From positions 186,001 through 250,000 of the forward strand of contig JADJPW010000009.1 in assembly GCA_016713035.1 (NCBI GenBank): DNA of 64,000 nucleotides, given 5' to 3'. This DNA comes from Verrucomicrobiaceae bacterium. Lineage in GTDB: Bacteria > Verrucomicrobiota > Verrucomicrobiia > Verrucomicrobiales > Verrucomicrobiaceae. Below the pieces are notes generated by a model. The model did not search any database, had not been told where the DNA came from, and saw only the letters and a list, made by a program, of their open reading frames with translations. Made by a program: the position numbers and the translations under genes. This document shows, piece after piece, positions 43,571 through 52,142 of this stretch. Each line of letters begins with the position of its first letter. Positions within the stretch are counted from its first letter, which is position 1.

Positions 43571-44634
43571 GAAGCGGTGCTTTGAGGTGTGCGCAGGTGG
43601 CTGCCCCAGATGGTGGTGGCGAGGAGGAAGCGCATGGCGAGGAGAAACAAGCCATTGAGGACATGGAAATTGGTGAACCAGAAGGATTTGCCCGTGAGGA
43701 TGACGAAGATGCCGAGCGTGACCTGCACGGCGGGCAAATACATCAGCAGGATAGGCACCCAGCGGAGCGTGGGGATGCTGGCCAGCCAGCGCTGTGCCCA
43801 GCGTGCGACGATGATGAGCAGGGCAGCCGTGAAAAAGCCCCAATACTTGTGCAGGAAGAGCAAAAACACATCCGCTGGGGCAATCGGCGGCACGATGTGG
43901 CCTGCGGTGGTGAGAATGTCATTCGCAGCGAGGTGGAGCCGCTGCGTGTGGCGCAACGTGGCTCCGATGACGAGCTGCGCAAAAACGCACAGGAAGAGAG
44001 TGAGCGACCAAATGCGTGCTTTGCGGGCCGTGGTGATGCTGAGGTGGAGTTTCCCAGTCTCCCAGGTCTGTGAGGAGGCAAAAGCGATCAAGATCAGCAG
44101 GCAATAGAAGAGCTGCCCAAGCGTGCCGTGGACGATGCCATAGGCATTGGACATTTTCAGCACCCGCAGCCCGCCGAGTGAGGCCTGGAGAATGACGAGC
44201 AGCAGGGCGAGTGTGGTCAGGCCGCGTAGCAGATGCCACTTTCGCGCCATCCAGGTCATGAAAAGCCATGCAAAGGCCAAGATGGCGATGACACCTGCCA
44301 TGAGCAGTTGTCCGAGAAAAACGAGCGCGAGGTAGCCCACTCCGCAGATCAAGATAATCGCTGCCTCGATGAAATTGGGCTGATGTTTGGCGAAGACCCA
44401 AAAATACATGCCTAGGACGAGAAAACCGACCGTGGTAGCGATCCAGCGGTGCCCGTGCTCGAGCAATAAAGCAGGGACATGATACCAACCGTCCGGATTG
44501 ATTTTCCCAAAGCATAACGGCCAATCTGGCACTGCAAGCCCTACGTCCTCCGTCGTGACCGCTGCACCCCACCAAATGAGCAAGACGCCAACGGCGAGGA
44601 CGAAACGGGCGTAGTGGTGGAAGGCGCAGGACAC
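43567..44634 (-). CDS. ctaA: Heme A synthase (COX15/CtaA family)
   Basis: 355-aa polytopic membrane protein that converts heme O to heme A for the aa3-type oxidase. Seen: AVTTEDVGLAVPDWPLCFGKI near the start, LEHGHRWIATTVGF (heme His), a central ASLGGLRVL and YGIVHGTLGQLFYC, RHTQRLHLA with a further His, and the FTNFHVLNGLFLL near the end. Eight or so hydrophobic segments. Placed downstream of coxB and a PIN pair. The COX10/CtaB gene is not in this window. Confidence 0.87.
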   Translation of the reverse strand: MSCAFHHYARFVLAVGVLLIWWGAAVTTEDVGLAVPDWPLCFGKINPDGWYHVPALLLEHGHRWIATTVGFLVLGMYFWVFAKHQPNFIEAAIILICGVGYLALVFLGQLLMAGVIAILAFAWLFMTWMARKWHLLRGLTTLALLLVILQASLGGLRVLKMSNAYGIVHGTLGQLFYCLLILIAFASSQTWETGKLHLSITTARKARIWSLTLFLCVFAQLVIGATLRHTQRLHLAANDILTTAGHIVPPIAPADVFLLFLHKYWGFFTAALLIIVARWAQRWLASIPTLRWVPILLMYLPAVQVTLGIFVILTGKSFWFTNFHVLNGLFLLAMRFLLATTIWGSHLRTPQSTAS

Positions 44635-44663
44635 GATGAAGCGGAACGGAAGCTGGTAGTTCG

Positions 44664-45182
44664 TTAGCCGCTCCCGAGCAATCGTGCAACTCGGCGCGGC
44701 CAGGTGATGAGGACGGGTTTCACATCAAAACCCGCCAACAGGAGATGAAGTCGTTGGTGGTCGATTCCGTGGAGGTGTGCGTCGGCAGAAACGAGGATGT
44801 CAGCGTCGCATAATGCGGCCTCAGCGACGACGAAGCTATCGTGCCGTTCCTCTTCGGGGATCAATCCCTGGCTTCGGATCTCGTCACCGATACGTTCGAC
44901 GATGCCATGGCCAACGGGGAGGAGATTGAGCGGCTGGATGTTCCACTGAATCAATGAGCGAATGGCTTTGCTCGCATCACTCCGTTTTTGGTGTGTGTCT
45001 CCCATCAAGGATAGGCACATGATTTCTTCCATCACCGTTGGTGTGATGATCAGACTAGGACGAGGCCGCCTTGAACCCAAGGTTTCCAGACATTGCCAAG
45101 CTGCCTGCTCATCTTGGGCGAGGTCGATGAGCACATTGGTGTCAATGGCGACGAGCGGATGCTTTTTGGGCTGTTTCGCCAT
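44664..45182 (-). CDS. PIN-domain nuclease (toxin-like)
   Basis: 172 aa. Acidic catalytic residues typical of PIN nucleases: PLVAIDTNVLIDLA (Asp near the N-terminus), a middle Glu in PTVMEEIMCL, and DSFVVAEAALCDADILVSADAHL near the end. VapC-type toxins cut tRNA or rRNA. Its start lies inside the small upstream gene (41-bp overlap), a common toxin-antitoxin layout. It sits unexpectedly between coxB and ctaA. Confidence 0.82.
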   Translation of the reverse strand: MAKQPKKHPLVAIDTNVLIDLAQDEQAAWQCLETLGSRRPRPSLIITPTVMEEIMCLSLMGDTHQKRSDASKAIRSLIQWNIQPLNLLPVGHGIVERIGDEIRSQGLIPEEERHDSFVVAEAALCDADILVSADAHLHGIDHQRLHLLLAGFDVKPVLITWPRRVARLLGSG

Positions 45183-45333
45183 AAATCATGACCATGGCCT
45201 GCGCCATGAGGTCGGCGCGCTCTTTGTCGGTGAGGTTGTTGCACTTGCTGCGGTTTTCACGTGCCCATTTGACGCCTAGAGTGGGCGCAGGCGGCGTATC
45301 GTCGTCTTCTGGAATGGCGGCGGCTTTCTTCAT
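45142..45333 (-). CDS. Small protein upstream of PIN nuclease (possible antitoxin)
   Basis: 63 aa from the ATG at 45333 (an upstream start would give 75). Begins MKKAAAIPEDDDTPPAPTLG and includes KERADLMAQAMVMIYGE. No DNA-binding fold is obvious. Position and overlap with the PIN gene suggest an antitoxin or regulator. Confidence 0.55.
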   Translation of the reverse strand: MKKAAAIPEDDDTPPAPTLGVKWARENRSKCNNLTDKERADLMAQAMVMIYGETAQKASARRH

Positions 45334-45402
45334 GAGAGCAGCATAACCCGCCCGAGCGGAGAGTCGCAAGTGGAGAAATAGAGCCGACTGAGCAGAGGCG
45401 CT

Positions 45403-46191
45403 TTACTTCGCGGTAGGGGCCTCAGCAGCCTTCTTGACTGCGCTGGCGGACATTTCTTTGCTCCAGTCTTCGTAGTCTTTGTTGGAGATGACTTCGAGGG
45501 TGGCTTTCATCTGGGCGTGGCCGGGGCCACAGAGCTGACCGCAGATGATGTCCCAGGAGCCTTCTTTGACAGGCTTGAACCACATGTGGGATTTCACACC
45601 AGGGGTGGCGTCCTGCGCAGCACGCATGGGGACGAGGGCGAGGTTGTGAATCACGTCTTTGGAGGCGACATCGACGATGACGGGGCGACCGACGGGGAGC
45701 TTCATGGTGCCGGGATTGACGAAGTCGTCTTTGCCATTGGGGTCATGCAGGTCTTTGCCAGTGGTGTTGCCAGCAGCGGCGTCGATGTTGCGCGGGTCCC
45801 AGGTGCTCAGAAGGGTGTCTTGGCCGGGGTATTGGAAGTTCCAGAGGAATTTCTCGCCCAGAGCGCGGATTTTGATGGTGTCGGCGGTGACAGGATAGTC
45901 ATCGGCCTGGCGTGCCCAGAGTGGGAAGGCGAAACCGAGGAGCAAAATGGCCTCGACGATGACGACGCCGATCTCGATGTGGGTGGTGGCGTGTCCGGTG
46001 ACGCCCTGGTAGTCCGCACGGGCATTTTTGGAGGCACGGAAGGAGGTGAAGGTGATCACCAGATAAATGCTCCAGCCGACGAAGAGTGCGAGCATGAACC
46101 AGTGCACGAAGCCGAGCATGTGATCGACTAGGCCACCGTGTTCGGAGGCGTTGGGCGTTTGGCCGAAGAGTTCGTTGATCCAGGAAACCAT
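45403..46191 (-). CDS. coxB: Cytochrome c oxidase subunit II
   Basis: 262 aa. Two N-terminal membrane segments (about residues 25-48 and 74-92), then the periplasmic cupredoxin domain with the CuA site: VIHNLAL and CGQLCGPGHAQM (His, Cys-X3-Cys, His, Met). It accepts electrons from cytochrome c or cupredoxin and passes them to CoxA. No fused cytochrome c domain, unlike many caa3 enzymes, so a separate electron carrier is needed. It is placed after the other cox genes, with two small membrane protein genes between. Confidence 0.94.
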   Translation of the reverse strand: MVSWINELFGQTPNASEHGGLVDHMLGFVHWFMLALFVGWSIYLVITFTSFRASKNARADYQGVTGHATTHIEIGVVIVEAILLLGFAFPLWARQADDYPVTADTIKIRALGEKFLWNFQYPGQDTLLSTWDPRNIDAAAGNTTGKDLHDPNGKDDFVNPGTMKLPVGRPVIVDVASKDVIHNLALVPMRAAQDATPGVKSHMWFKPVKEGSWDIICGQLCGPGHAQMKATLEVISNKDYEDWSKEMSASAVKKAAEAPTAK

Positions 46192-46253
46192 GATTGGTGG
46201 TGTGTTGGTTGTTTAAAAGGGGTGAAATTGATCTCGCTTCGCTTTCTCCAGCT

Positions 46254-46448
46254 TTAATTGGAGGAGGCTGTGGCGAGCTCGTGCTGCTTTTGGCGGCGGA
46301 TGAGGGTGAAGACGATGCCGCCCGCGCATGTGAACATGAAGGCGAGGACGATCAGCATGGTCAGGATGGCAAATCCCTGAGCCTGACCGACAGCGCTGCC
46401 CTTGTCCGCGAGACAAGTAGCACAGGCGATGGGGAGGGCGGGAAGCAT
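46254..46448 (-). CDS. Small membrane protein of the oxidase cluster
   Basis: 64 aa from ATG at 46448. MLPALPIACATCLADKG followed by one strong TM (FAILTMLIVLAFMFTCAGGIVFTLI). The N-terminal CATC may bind metal. A TTG at 46481 would start it directly at the previous stop. Unnamed; probably an oxidase-associated subunit. Confidence 0.55.
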   Translation of the reverse strand: MLPALPIACATCLADKGSAVGQAQGFAILTMLIVLAFMFTCAGGIVFTLIRRQKQHELATASSN

Positions 46449-46481
46449 GAGTGGATGGAGGGCGAACTGAGTGGGAGGCAA

Positions 46482-46688
46482 TCACACGATGATGGTGCGC
46501 ATCTTTTGTGTGAGGTAGTAGAAGCCGTAGGCGAGGAGGATGAGGCACAGCCAGCCTGCGTAGGGACCGATCTGAAGGGCTCCAGCATTGGCAGCATCCT
46601 CTGGCATGAAGTGCGTCCACGCCCAAAAACCTGCGTCCGCCAATGTGGCGAAGGCAAGGAAGACGAGATGGAAGTACTTCAGCGACAT
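46482..46688 (-). CDS. Small two-helix membrane protein of the oxidase cluster
   Basis: 68 aa. Two hydrophobic segments (YFHLVFLAFATLADAGFWAW and IGPYAGWLCLILLAYGFYYL). No named family recognised. It lies between coxD and the next small gene with short gaps, so is presumably part of the oxidase operon. Confidence 0.6.
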   Translation of the reverse strand: MSLKYFHLVFLAFATLADAGFWAWTHFMPEDAANAGALQIGPYAGWLCLILLAYGFYYLTQKMRTIIV

Positions 46689-46709
46689 AGAAAGGAAGGC
46701 TGGATCAGT

Positions 46710-47066
46710 TTATGGGGCCTCTACCTGTTCCGCAGGTAAGAGTGGCTTTTCAAAGTCATGATCGACGAGCGGGTCTTGGTTTGCGAAGACAAACAGGACA
46801 AACAGCACAAAGCAGAGGACGACGGTGAAAGACAGCACCTTGTAAATGAGGGAGCGCTCGTGATTCAAGTGCATGAAAATCAGGGCGACGAGCGCTGCCT
46901 TGAAGGTAGCGACGATCATGCCGACGATGATGTTCAGGCTATGAGTGGGTAGCTCGACATAGGATAACCAGACGGTGATCCCCGTGAACACGATGAGTAG
47001 AACACCGATGAAGAGGTACTTTTTGACGTGCTTCTGAAGCTCGGCTGGATCTGCGGAGTCGGACAT
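46710..47066 (-). CDS. coxD: Cytochrome c oxidase subunit IV (prokaryotic type)
   Basis: 118 aa with three hydrophobic segments: LFIGVLLIVFTGITVWLSYV, LNIIVGMIVATFKAALVALIFMHL and VLSFTVVLCFVLFVLFVFA. The second with its FKAALVALIFMHLNHE motif is the hallmark of the caa3-type/prokaryotic subunit IV family. Small structural subunit of the oxidase. Follows coxC by 37 bp. Confidence 0.87.
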   Translation of the reverse strand: MSDSADPAELQKHVKKYLFIGVLLIVFTGITVWLSYVELPTHSLNIIVGMIVATFKAALVALIFMHLNHERSLIYKVLSFTVVLCFVLFVLFVFANQDPLVDHDFEKPLLPAEQVEAP

Positions 47067-47103
47067 GATGTGAGAAAACGTTAGGATTGAGAGGTGAGGG
47101 ATC

Positions 47104-48480
47104 TCAGAGGAGGTAAAGGAGCGGGAAGAGGAAGATCCAGATCAGATCGACGAAGTGCCAGAAGAGGCCGCCGACTTCGACGCGGTTGGCGAAGTGCTCG
47201 GTGTCTTCACGCATCATTTTGCCATTGAAGACGAGGAAGTAGAGCAGCACCAAGGCACCGCCGATGACGTGCAGACCATGCAGACCGGTGAGGGTGAAGT
47301 AGATAGCGTAGTAGGTATTGAGCTTCGGCGTGTAGTTGGAGAAGAAGCTGACGTCTTTGGTTTCGATGACGACTTTGGCTCCGTGGCCACCATGACCTGC
47401 GCCGTGGCTGTCTGCGGCAGCAGCGTGGGCATCCGTTTCCGCACCGCCATGCTCACTGGGGCCAGCGGGGGGCGTCTGGGACTCGATGTGGAGACCAAAG
47501 GCGTGCTTCTGGAAGGTAGCGGACTTGGCAGGATCGCGGGTGGTGCCACCTTTGCCATCGCTGTACTCTTCATTGAACGCGTGGATCTCTTTGTCGCGGT
47601 TCTGGATGTAGAATTTCTTCCACGCTTCACCGAGGTAGCGAGCGTCAAAGGCGAGGGAGTTTTCGCGATTGGCGGCAGGCACACTGCGGAGGTCGAGGGC
47701 ATCTGCGGTGAGTGTGATCTTGTCGTCGATGAGCTTACCCGTGACACTGGTGCCATCACGGAAGACGGCGCTGTCTGCGGTGTAGGTAAAGACATCGCTC
47801 TTGCCAAAGACAAACTTGATCGGAGCAGAGGCGGTGAGCTTCACGACCGTGCTATCACGCTTCTCTGCTTTCGCCTTGGCGATGGCATCAGCGCGGAGCT
47901 GTGCAAAACCTGCGGCGTCGAGCGTCACATCGGTGCCCTCTGCCGTCTTGAAGGCGGGGACCGTGCCGTCAATGAAGGGGATCACGTAGCTGACTGGATC
48001 AGCTTTGACGGCGGTTTGTTTGACTGGGATGTTGAGGTTGAGCTCCTTCACATCGCCAAAGGTGATGTGGTAGCCATGCTCAAGGTGGCCGCTGAGGATG
48101 GAGCCATCCGTGAGGGTGACGCTGTAGTGAGCGAGCTTGGCGGAGTACTCTTTGTACTTATTCACCATGAAGACTCCCGCACACACCACGGTGAAGGCGA
48201 GGAGCATCTGGCACAGGCGGAACTGGCGCATCTTTGCCGCTGCCCATGCCCACACCACGGTGACGGAGGAGGCGATGAGTACGACGGTATTGATGCAACC
48301 GAGGGTCACATCCAGCTCATGGATGGGCCACGGATAGTCGGCTCCGAGACGCAGAAAGATGTAGCTGGAGAACAAGCCGCCGAAAAGCATGACTTCGGAG
48401 GCAAGGAAGAGCCAGATGCCGACCTTGGCATTATAGAGGCCAGTGTCCGGGCGGGAGTGAACGGTGTATGTAATATCCAT
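47104..48480 (-). CDS. coxC: Cytochrome c oxidase subunit III with large inserted domain
   Basis: 458 aa, more than twice the usual length. The N-terminal part (GIWLFLASEVMLFGGLFSSYIFLR, then two further helices to about residue 112) and C-terminal part (KLNTYYAIYFTLTGLHGLHV, VEVGGLFWHFVDLIWIFLFP) match subunit III. Between them lies an insertion of about 230-250 residues (about 113-360), largely hydrophilic, ending in a His-rich tract (DAHAAAADSHGAGHGGHG). The insertion holds a repeated pattern of short beta-like segments (SVTLTDGSILSGHLE; DSAVFRDGTSVTGKLI). CoxC stabilises CoxA and the proton path. It follows coxA by 51 bp. Confidence 0.9.
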   Translation of the reverse strand: MDITYTVHSRPDTGLYNAKVGIWLFLASEVMLFGGLFSSYIFLRLGADYPWPIHELDVTLGCINTVVLIASSVTVVWAWAAAKMRQFRLCQMLLAFTVVCAGVFMVNKYKEYSAKLAHYSVTLTDGSILSGHLEHGYHITFGDVKELNLNIPVKQTAVKADPVSYVIPFIDGTVPAFKTAEGTDVTLDAAGFAQLRADAIAKAKAEKRDSTVVKLTASAPIKFVFGKSDVFTYTADSAVFRDGTSVTGKLIDDKITLTADALDLRSVPAANRENSLAFDARYLGEAWKKFYIQNRDKEIHAFNEEYSDGKGGTTRDPAKSATFQKHAFGLHIESQTPPAGPSEHGGAETDAHAAAADSHGAGHGGHGAKVVIETKDVSFFSNYTPKLNTYYAIYFTLTGLHGLHVIGGALVLLYFLVFNGKMMREDTEHFANRVEVGGLFWHFVDLIWIFLFPLLYLL

Positions 48481-48531
48481 TTCGGTGAAAGGTCAGAAGT
48501 GAGCAGTCAGAGGTGACGATGTCTCGATGAA

Positions 48532-50493
48532 CTAATGGTGCGCGGCGTGTTCGTGGCCCGTTTTCGCGGGGGCGTCACTGCCATCGGGCTTGGGTTTGCC
48601 GGGCTCGCTTTCCCACTGCGGGTAGAAGTCGGTTGAGTGGCCTGGAACGCTGTACTCGTATGGGCCGCGGTGCGCATTCACGTCAAAGACGAAGTTGCCA
48701 TGCGGTGGTGGCGTCGGTGTGGCCCACTCCAGCGTGGTAGCATCCCACGGATTGTCGTTGGTGATTTTCTTGCCGCCTTTGATGCTGGCCCAGAAGTTCC
48801 AGATGAAGAAGATCTGACCAAAAGCGAGGATGAAGGCTCCGAAGCTCATCACCACGTTCAGCGAGAGCATGTTGTCCGGGATGTCGAGCCCGAAGAAGGC
48901 ACCGACATTATGCGTCAGCGTGGTGCTCCAGTTCTGGAAGGAAGCGGTCTGCTCGAAGTATTTGCCACCGTCATACCAGCGGCGGTGGAAGCCGGCCATG
49001 CCCTGGATGAACATCGGAGCGAAGATCAGATTCATGCCCAGGAGGGAGGGCCAGAAGTGCCACTTGCCCAGCGTGTCGTTCATGAAGCGGCCAGTGGCCT
49101 TCGGGAACCAGTGATACACCCCTGCGAAGAGGGCAAAGATCGTCCCCGGTGCCACCACGTAGTGGAAGTGGCCAATGACGTAGTAGGTGTCATGCAACGC
49201 GAGGTCGATGAAGCTGAAAGCCAGCGGCAGACCCGTCAGACCACCGATGCCGAACATGGGCAGGAAGGCAGAGCCGAAGAGCATCTGTGTATTGAAGCGG
49301 ATCGAGCCACCCCAGAGCGAGATCATGAGGCAGGTCAGCAGGATCACCGATGGCACAGAGATGAGCACAGTGGTGATCTGAAAGTAAGTGGTCATCATCG
49401 TGCCCATGCCCGTGAGGTACATGTGATGTGCCCAGACGAGGAAGCTCAGGAAGCCCAGCGTGAGCATCGAGTACACCATCATCTTATAGCCCCAGAGCGG
49501 GCGGCGGGCGTTGTTCGGGATGACATCCGTCAAAATGGCGAAAGCAGGCAGGATGAGCACATACACCTCTGGGTGAGCCAGGAACCAGAAGAGATGCTGA
49601 TAGAGCAGCGGGCTGCCACCACCAGAGATGTCGAGGTGCTTACCACCCTCCATCAGGCCCGTAGGCAGGAAGAAGGAGGAGCCAAACATACGGTCAGAGA
49701 GCTGGAGCAGCGCGGCGACTTCCAGCGGGGGGAAGGCCAGCAGGAGCAGGAAAGCGGTGACAAACATCGCCCAGGAGAAGGCTGGCATGCGCATCCAGCT
49801 CATGCCTTTGGCGCGGAGGTTGATGATGGTCGTGATCACATTCACGGAGCCTAGGAGTGAGGCAGAAATGTTGAATACCATGGCCAGCAGCCACCAGGAG
49901 TGACCGTGATCGAGCAGGCTGCTCACGCCAATCTGCATCGTGGAGGCCAGCGGCGAGTACATCGTCCAACCGGTCTGCACAGGTCCCGTGCCGACAAAGA
50001 AACTGATCAACATGAGGACGCAGCTCAGGAAGAAGAACCAGTAGGAGAGCATGTTCAGCTTCGGGAAAGCCATGTCGATGGTGCCGATTTGCAGCGGCAT
50101 CACGAAGTTCACGAACCCCGCGAAACCGAGTGGCACAATGCCGAAGAACACCATGATGGTACCGTGCATGGCGCCGAGCATGTTGTAGAGCTCGCCATTG
50201 ATGGAGCCGTCTGGATTGAGCCAGCGACCGAACATGGACTCAAAGATGTCTCCCAGCAGCGGCATGGAGCGCAGGGCATCCACGGCAGGCAGTGGCACGC
50301 CAGGGTAAGCGATGCTCCAGCGCATGAGCAGCATGAGGAAGAATCCGAAGAGCAAGAACAGCAGGCCGGTGATGGCATACTGGATGCCGATGGTCTTGTG
50401 GTCTGTGGAGAAGATGTATTTACGCCAGAAGCCAGGCTCATGGTGAGCATGGTCATGCGTATCGGCGTGGTCGTGAGTGATGGCGGCGCTCAT
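48532..50493 (-). CDS. coxA: Cytochrome c oxidase subunit I
   Basis: 653-aa catalytic subunit of an A-family heme-copper oxidase. All key ligands are present: GAMHGTIMVFF (low-spin heme), FLAHPEVYVLILP (CuB His plus the cross-linked Tyr), WAHHMYLTGM (CuB His pair) and HDTYYVIGHFHYV (heme His pair). The N-terminus is His-rich (THDHADTHDHAHHE). Length is above the usual ~550 because of a C-terminal extension, which ends EHAAHH. It reduces oxygen to water and pumps protons. ATG at 50493 used; a TTG three codons upstream is possible. Confidence 0.96.
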   Translation of the reverse strand: MSAAITHDHADTHDHAHHEPGFWRKYIFSTDHKTIGIQYAITGLLFLLFGFFLMLLMRWSIAYPGVPLPAVDALRSMPLLGDIFESMFGRWLNPDGSINGELYNMLGAMHGTIMVFFGIVPLGFAGFVNFVMPLQIGTIDMAFPKLNMLSYWFFFLSCVLMLISFFVGTGPVQTGWTMYSPLASTMQIGVSSLLDHGHSWWLLAMVFNISASLLGSVNVITTIINLRAKGMSWMRMPAFSWAMFVTAFLLLLAFPPLEVAALLQLSDRMFGSSFFLPTGLMEGGKHLDISGGGSPLLYQHLFWFLAHPEVYVLILPAFAILTDVIPNNARRPLWGYKMMVYSMLTLGFLSFLVWAHHMYLTGMGTMMTTYFQITTVLISVPSVILLTCLMISLWGGSIRFNTQMLFGSAFLPMFGIGGLTGLPLAFSFIDLALHDTYYVIGHFHYVVAPGTIFALFAGVYHWFPKATGRFMNDTLGKWHFWPSLLGMNLIFAPMFIQGMAGFHRRWYDGGKYFEQTASFQNWSTTLTHNVGAFFGLDIPDNMLSLNVVMSFGAFILAFGQIFFIWNFWASIKGGKKITNDNPWDATTLEWATPTPPPHGNFVFDVNAHRGPYEYSVPGHSTDFYPQWESEPGKPKPDGSDAPAKTGHEHAAHH

Positions 50494-50528
50494 GGATGGC
50501 AAAGGGCTAAGGAAGGAGAGCTAGGGTT

Positions 50529-51404
50529 TCAGAGAGTGGTCGTGGAGGAGTCGGCAAAGGCGAACGTGAAATCGACCTCGGCAGCACCTTGGGTGACAGT
50601 TACGGATTGAGAAAGGGGCTTCGGAAACTGCGGATGCCAGGCCTGCACGGTGTAGGTCCCGTCAGCGAGGGCGCGTGAGATGGTGTAGCGGCCAGTGGCA
50701 TCACTGACGGCGTGGTGAGCACCTTCGTGAACGTAGATCCAGGCGCTCATCCAGCGGTGGACGTCACATTCAAGACGGTACGTGCCCGGGATGGAGAAAT
50801 TGAGCACGTTTTCGTCGCCCTGAGCAGCCTGGGCGAGGTTGACGAGGTTGGAGCCGTCGCGGGAGACTCGGATGTTGTGGAAAGTGAGGTCGCTGTTGTG
50901 AAAACGCACATCTTGCCCGGCCTGGACACTCAGAGTATGCGGGGCAAAGGCGCAATGCACTTGGTCGATCAGCGGCGCAGCGGCGGGGAGGTTGCTGGCG
51001 CGGCTGCTTTTTGTGACGGTGATGACGACATCGGCCAAAGCGCCGTTTGCAGCCACTTTCCAGGTCGGTTCAGCGATTTCGCCGTGTCCGGTGCAAAACG
51101 GGTTTCCGCCGACATCGACGATTTTTGTCAATTTGGCCGGATCGATGCCTTGGAGGGTGATGTGGCCGCTGAGGCTGATTTTTTCGGCGATTTCGACAGC
51201 GGGCGAAAGCGGCGCGGAAGGCAGCTTGGAGCCAGAATCGGCCATTTTGCCGCAGCTTGGAGTGGTGAGGGCGAAAAGAGCCAGACTCAGCAATCCTACT
51301 CTTCCTCCTACTCCTACTCTTCCTCGAATCGCAGCCACCCATGACCCGCTACTCAGAGGAGGAGTAGGAGTAAGAGGAGGCGTAGGATGAGGAAGCGCTA
51401 ACAT
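50529..51404 (-). CDS. Cupredoxin lipoprotein with carboxypeptidase-regulatory-like domain
   Basis: 291 aa as drawn. A signal with a lipobox-like Cys (SLALFALTTPSCG) begins near residue 38, so the mature lipoprotein would start there. Blue-copper residues are visible: His in DLTFHNIRV and CDVHRWM (Cys, His, Met). A C-terminal Ig-like block (GRYTISRALADGTYTVQAWHP) resembles carboxypeptidase regulatory domains. It probably carries electrons to the CuA site of CoxB. The 5' part of the frame lies in a long inverted repeat (51293-51388), so the true start is uncertain; a TTG at 51293 directly before the hydrophobic segment is an alternative. Confidence 0.78.
   Translation of the reverse strand: MLALPHPTPPLTPTPPLSSGSWVAAIRGRVGVGGRVGLLSLALFALTTPSCGKMADSGSKLPSAPLSPAVEIAEKISLSGHITLQGIDPAKLTKIVDVGGNPFCTGHGEIAEPTWKVAANGALADVVITVTKSSRASNLPAAAPLIDQVHCAFAPHTLSVQAGQDVRFHNSDLTFHNIRVSRDGSNLVNLAQAAQGDENVLNFSIPGTYRLECDVHRWMSAWIYVHEGAHHAVSDATGRYTISRALADGTYTVQAWHPQFPKPLSQSVTVTQGAAEVDFTFAFADSSTTTL
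51293..51388. repeat. Long imperfect inverted repeat (33-bp arms)
   Basis: Arms 51293-51325 and 51356-51388 match at 29 of 33 positions as inverted repeats; two of the four differences are G-T wobbles. The arms are built of pyrimidine/purine runs such as CCTCCTACTCC and GGAGTAGGAG. A 30-nt loop separates them. It lies just after the stop of the cytochrome c gene, at the 5' end of the cupredoxin gene, and could be a mobile hairpin element or a regulatory stem. Confidence 0.75.
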
Positions 51405-51412
51405 GGAAAGGA

Positions 51413-52111
51413 TTACTTAGCAGCCGTGGCTCCAGGGCCAGCGGGGATGTCTCCGGGGACGTTTTTGTCGGCGAAAGGCTTCAGGTCGGCTTCGGTCCAC
51501 TGGGAGGCACGTTTTTCTTCAGCGCGGACTTTTTCGACCATCTCTTTGGTGATCATGGTGCCTTCGTTGCCCCAGGTATTGCGGACGTAGGTCAGCACGT
51601 TGGCGAGGTCTTGGGCGGACATGGCCGCTCCGAAGGGCATCATGCCTCCAGGGGTATTGAAGCCCTGTCCTTTGACAGTGATGGCACCGGTCAGACCGTG
51701 CTGGGCGACGCGGATGAGACGCTCGGTGCCGCCAGTGACCCACTCAGAGCCTGCCAGCGGAGGGAAGCTCCCTGGAATGCCCATTCCATTGCCTTGATGG
51801 CAACCACCGCACACAGCGTAGCCGCTGCCGCCTTTTTTAATGGCCATCTGGAAGGGATCGGCACCAACGACTTCACCTTGTGGGAGGGGCCGAATGTCAT
51901 CGGCAGCCACAGGCGTTGGATAGGGGTTACTTTTGGAAAAATTCAGGTTCGGGCCGAGCTGACCGCCGGCGACGACGGCGACGATCATGAGCAAAAACGA
52001 TGCCCACATGGGAGCAGGGGCGTTTTCGGGGGCTTTGTCAGCCTTTTCACGCTTCACGGCGCTGTGAATGCGGTCGAGGTCGGTGCTGTCTGGATGGGCG
52101 GGGGCGCTCAT
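51413..52111 (-). CDS. Monoheme cytochrome c, membrane-anchored
   Basis: 232 aa. Single TM near residues 34-52 (PMWASFLLMIVAVVAGG), then one heme motif CGGCH (about residue 101) and the downstream Met-containing stretch (GGMMPFGAAM). CcoP/cbb3-III-type cytochrome c fold. It most likely shuttles electrons between Alternative Complex III and the oxidase. The gene follows the CcoO-like gene by 31 bp. Confidence 0.88.
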   Translation of the reverse strand: MSAPAHPDSTDLDRIHSAVKREKADKAPENAPAPMWASFLLMIVAVVAGGQLGPNLNFSKSNPYPTPVAADDIRPLPQGEVVGADPFQMAIKKGGSGYAVCGGCHQGNGMGIPGSFPPLAGSEWVTGGTERLIRVAQHGLTGAITVKGQGFNTPGGMMPFGAAMSAQDLANVLTYVRNTWGNEGTMITKEMVEKVRAEEKRASQWTEADLKPFADKNVPGDIPAGPGATAAK

Positions 52112-52142
52112 GGGCGTGTGGCGAAGGGCAAAGAGCTAAGAG

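Noticed and set aside
46725..46745. Hairpin TACCTG-TTCCG-CAGGTA as a further REP element
   Set aside because: It lacks a convincing GTAG head arrangement and is within the C-terminal codons of coxD, so it is probably chance.
48532..50493. Degenerate CoxA like the CcoN-like protein
   Set aside because: All heme and CuB ligands (GAMHG, HPEVY, AHHMY, GHFHY) are present.
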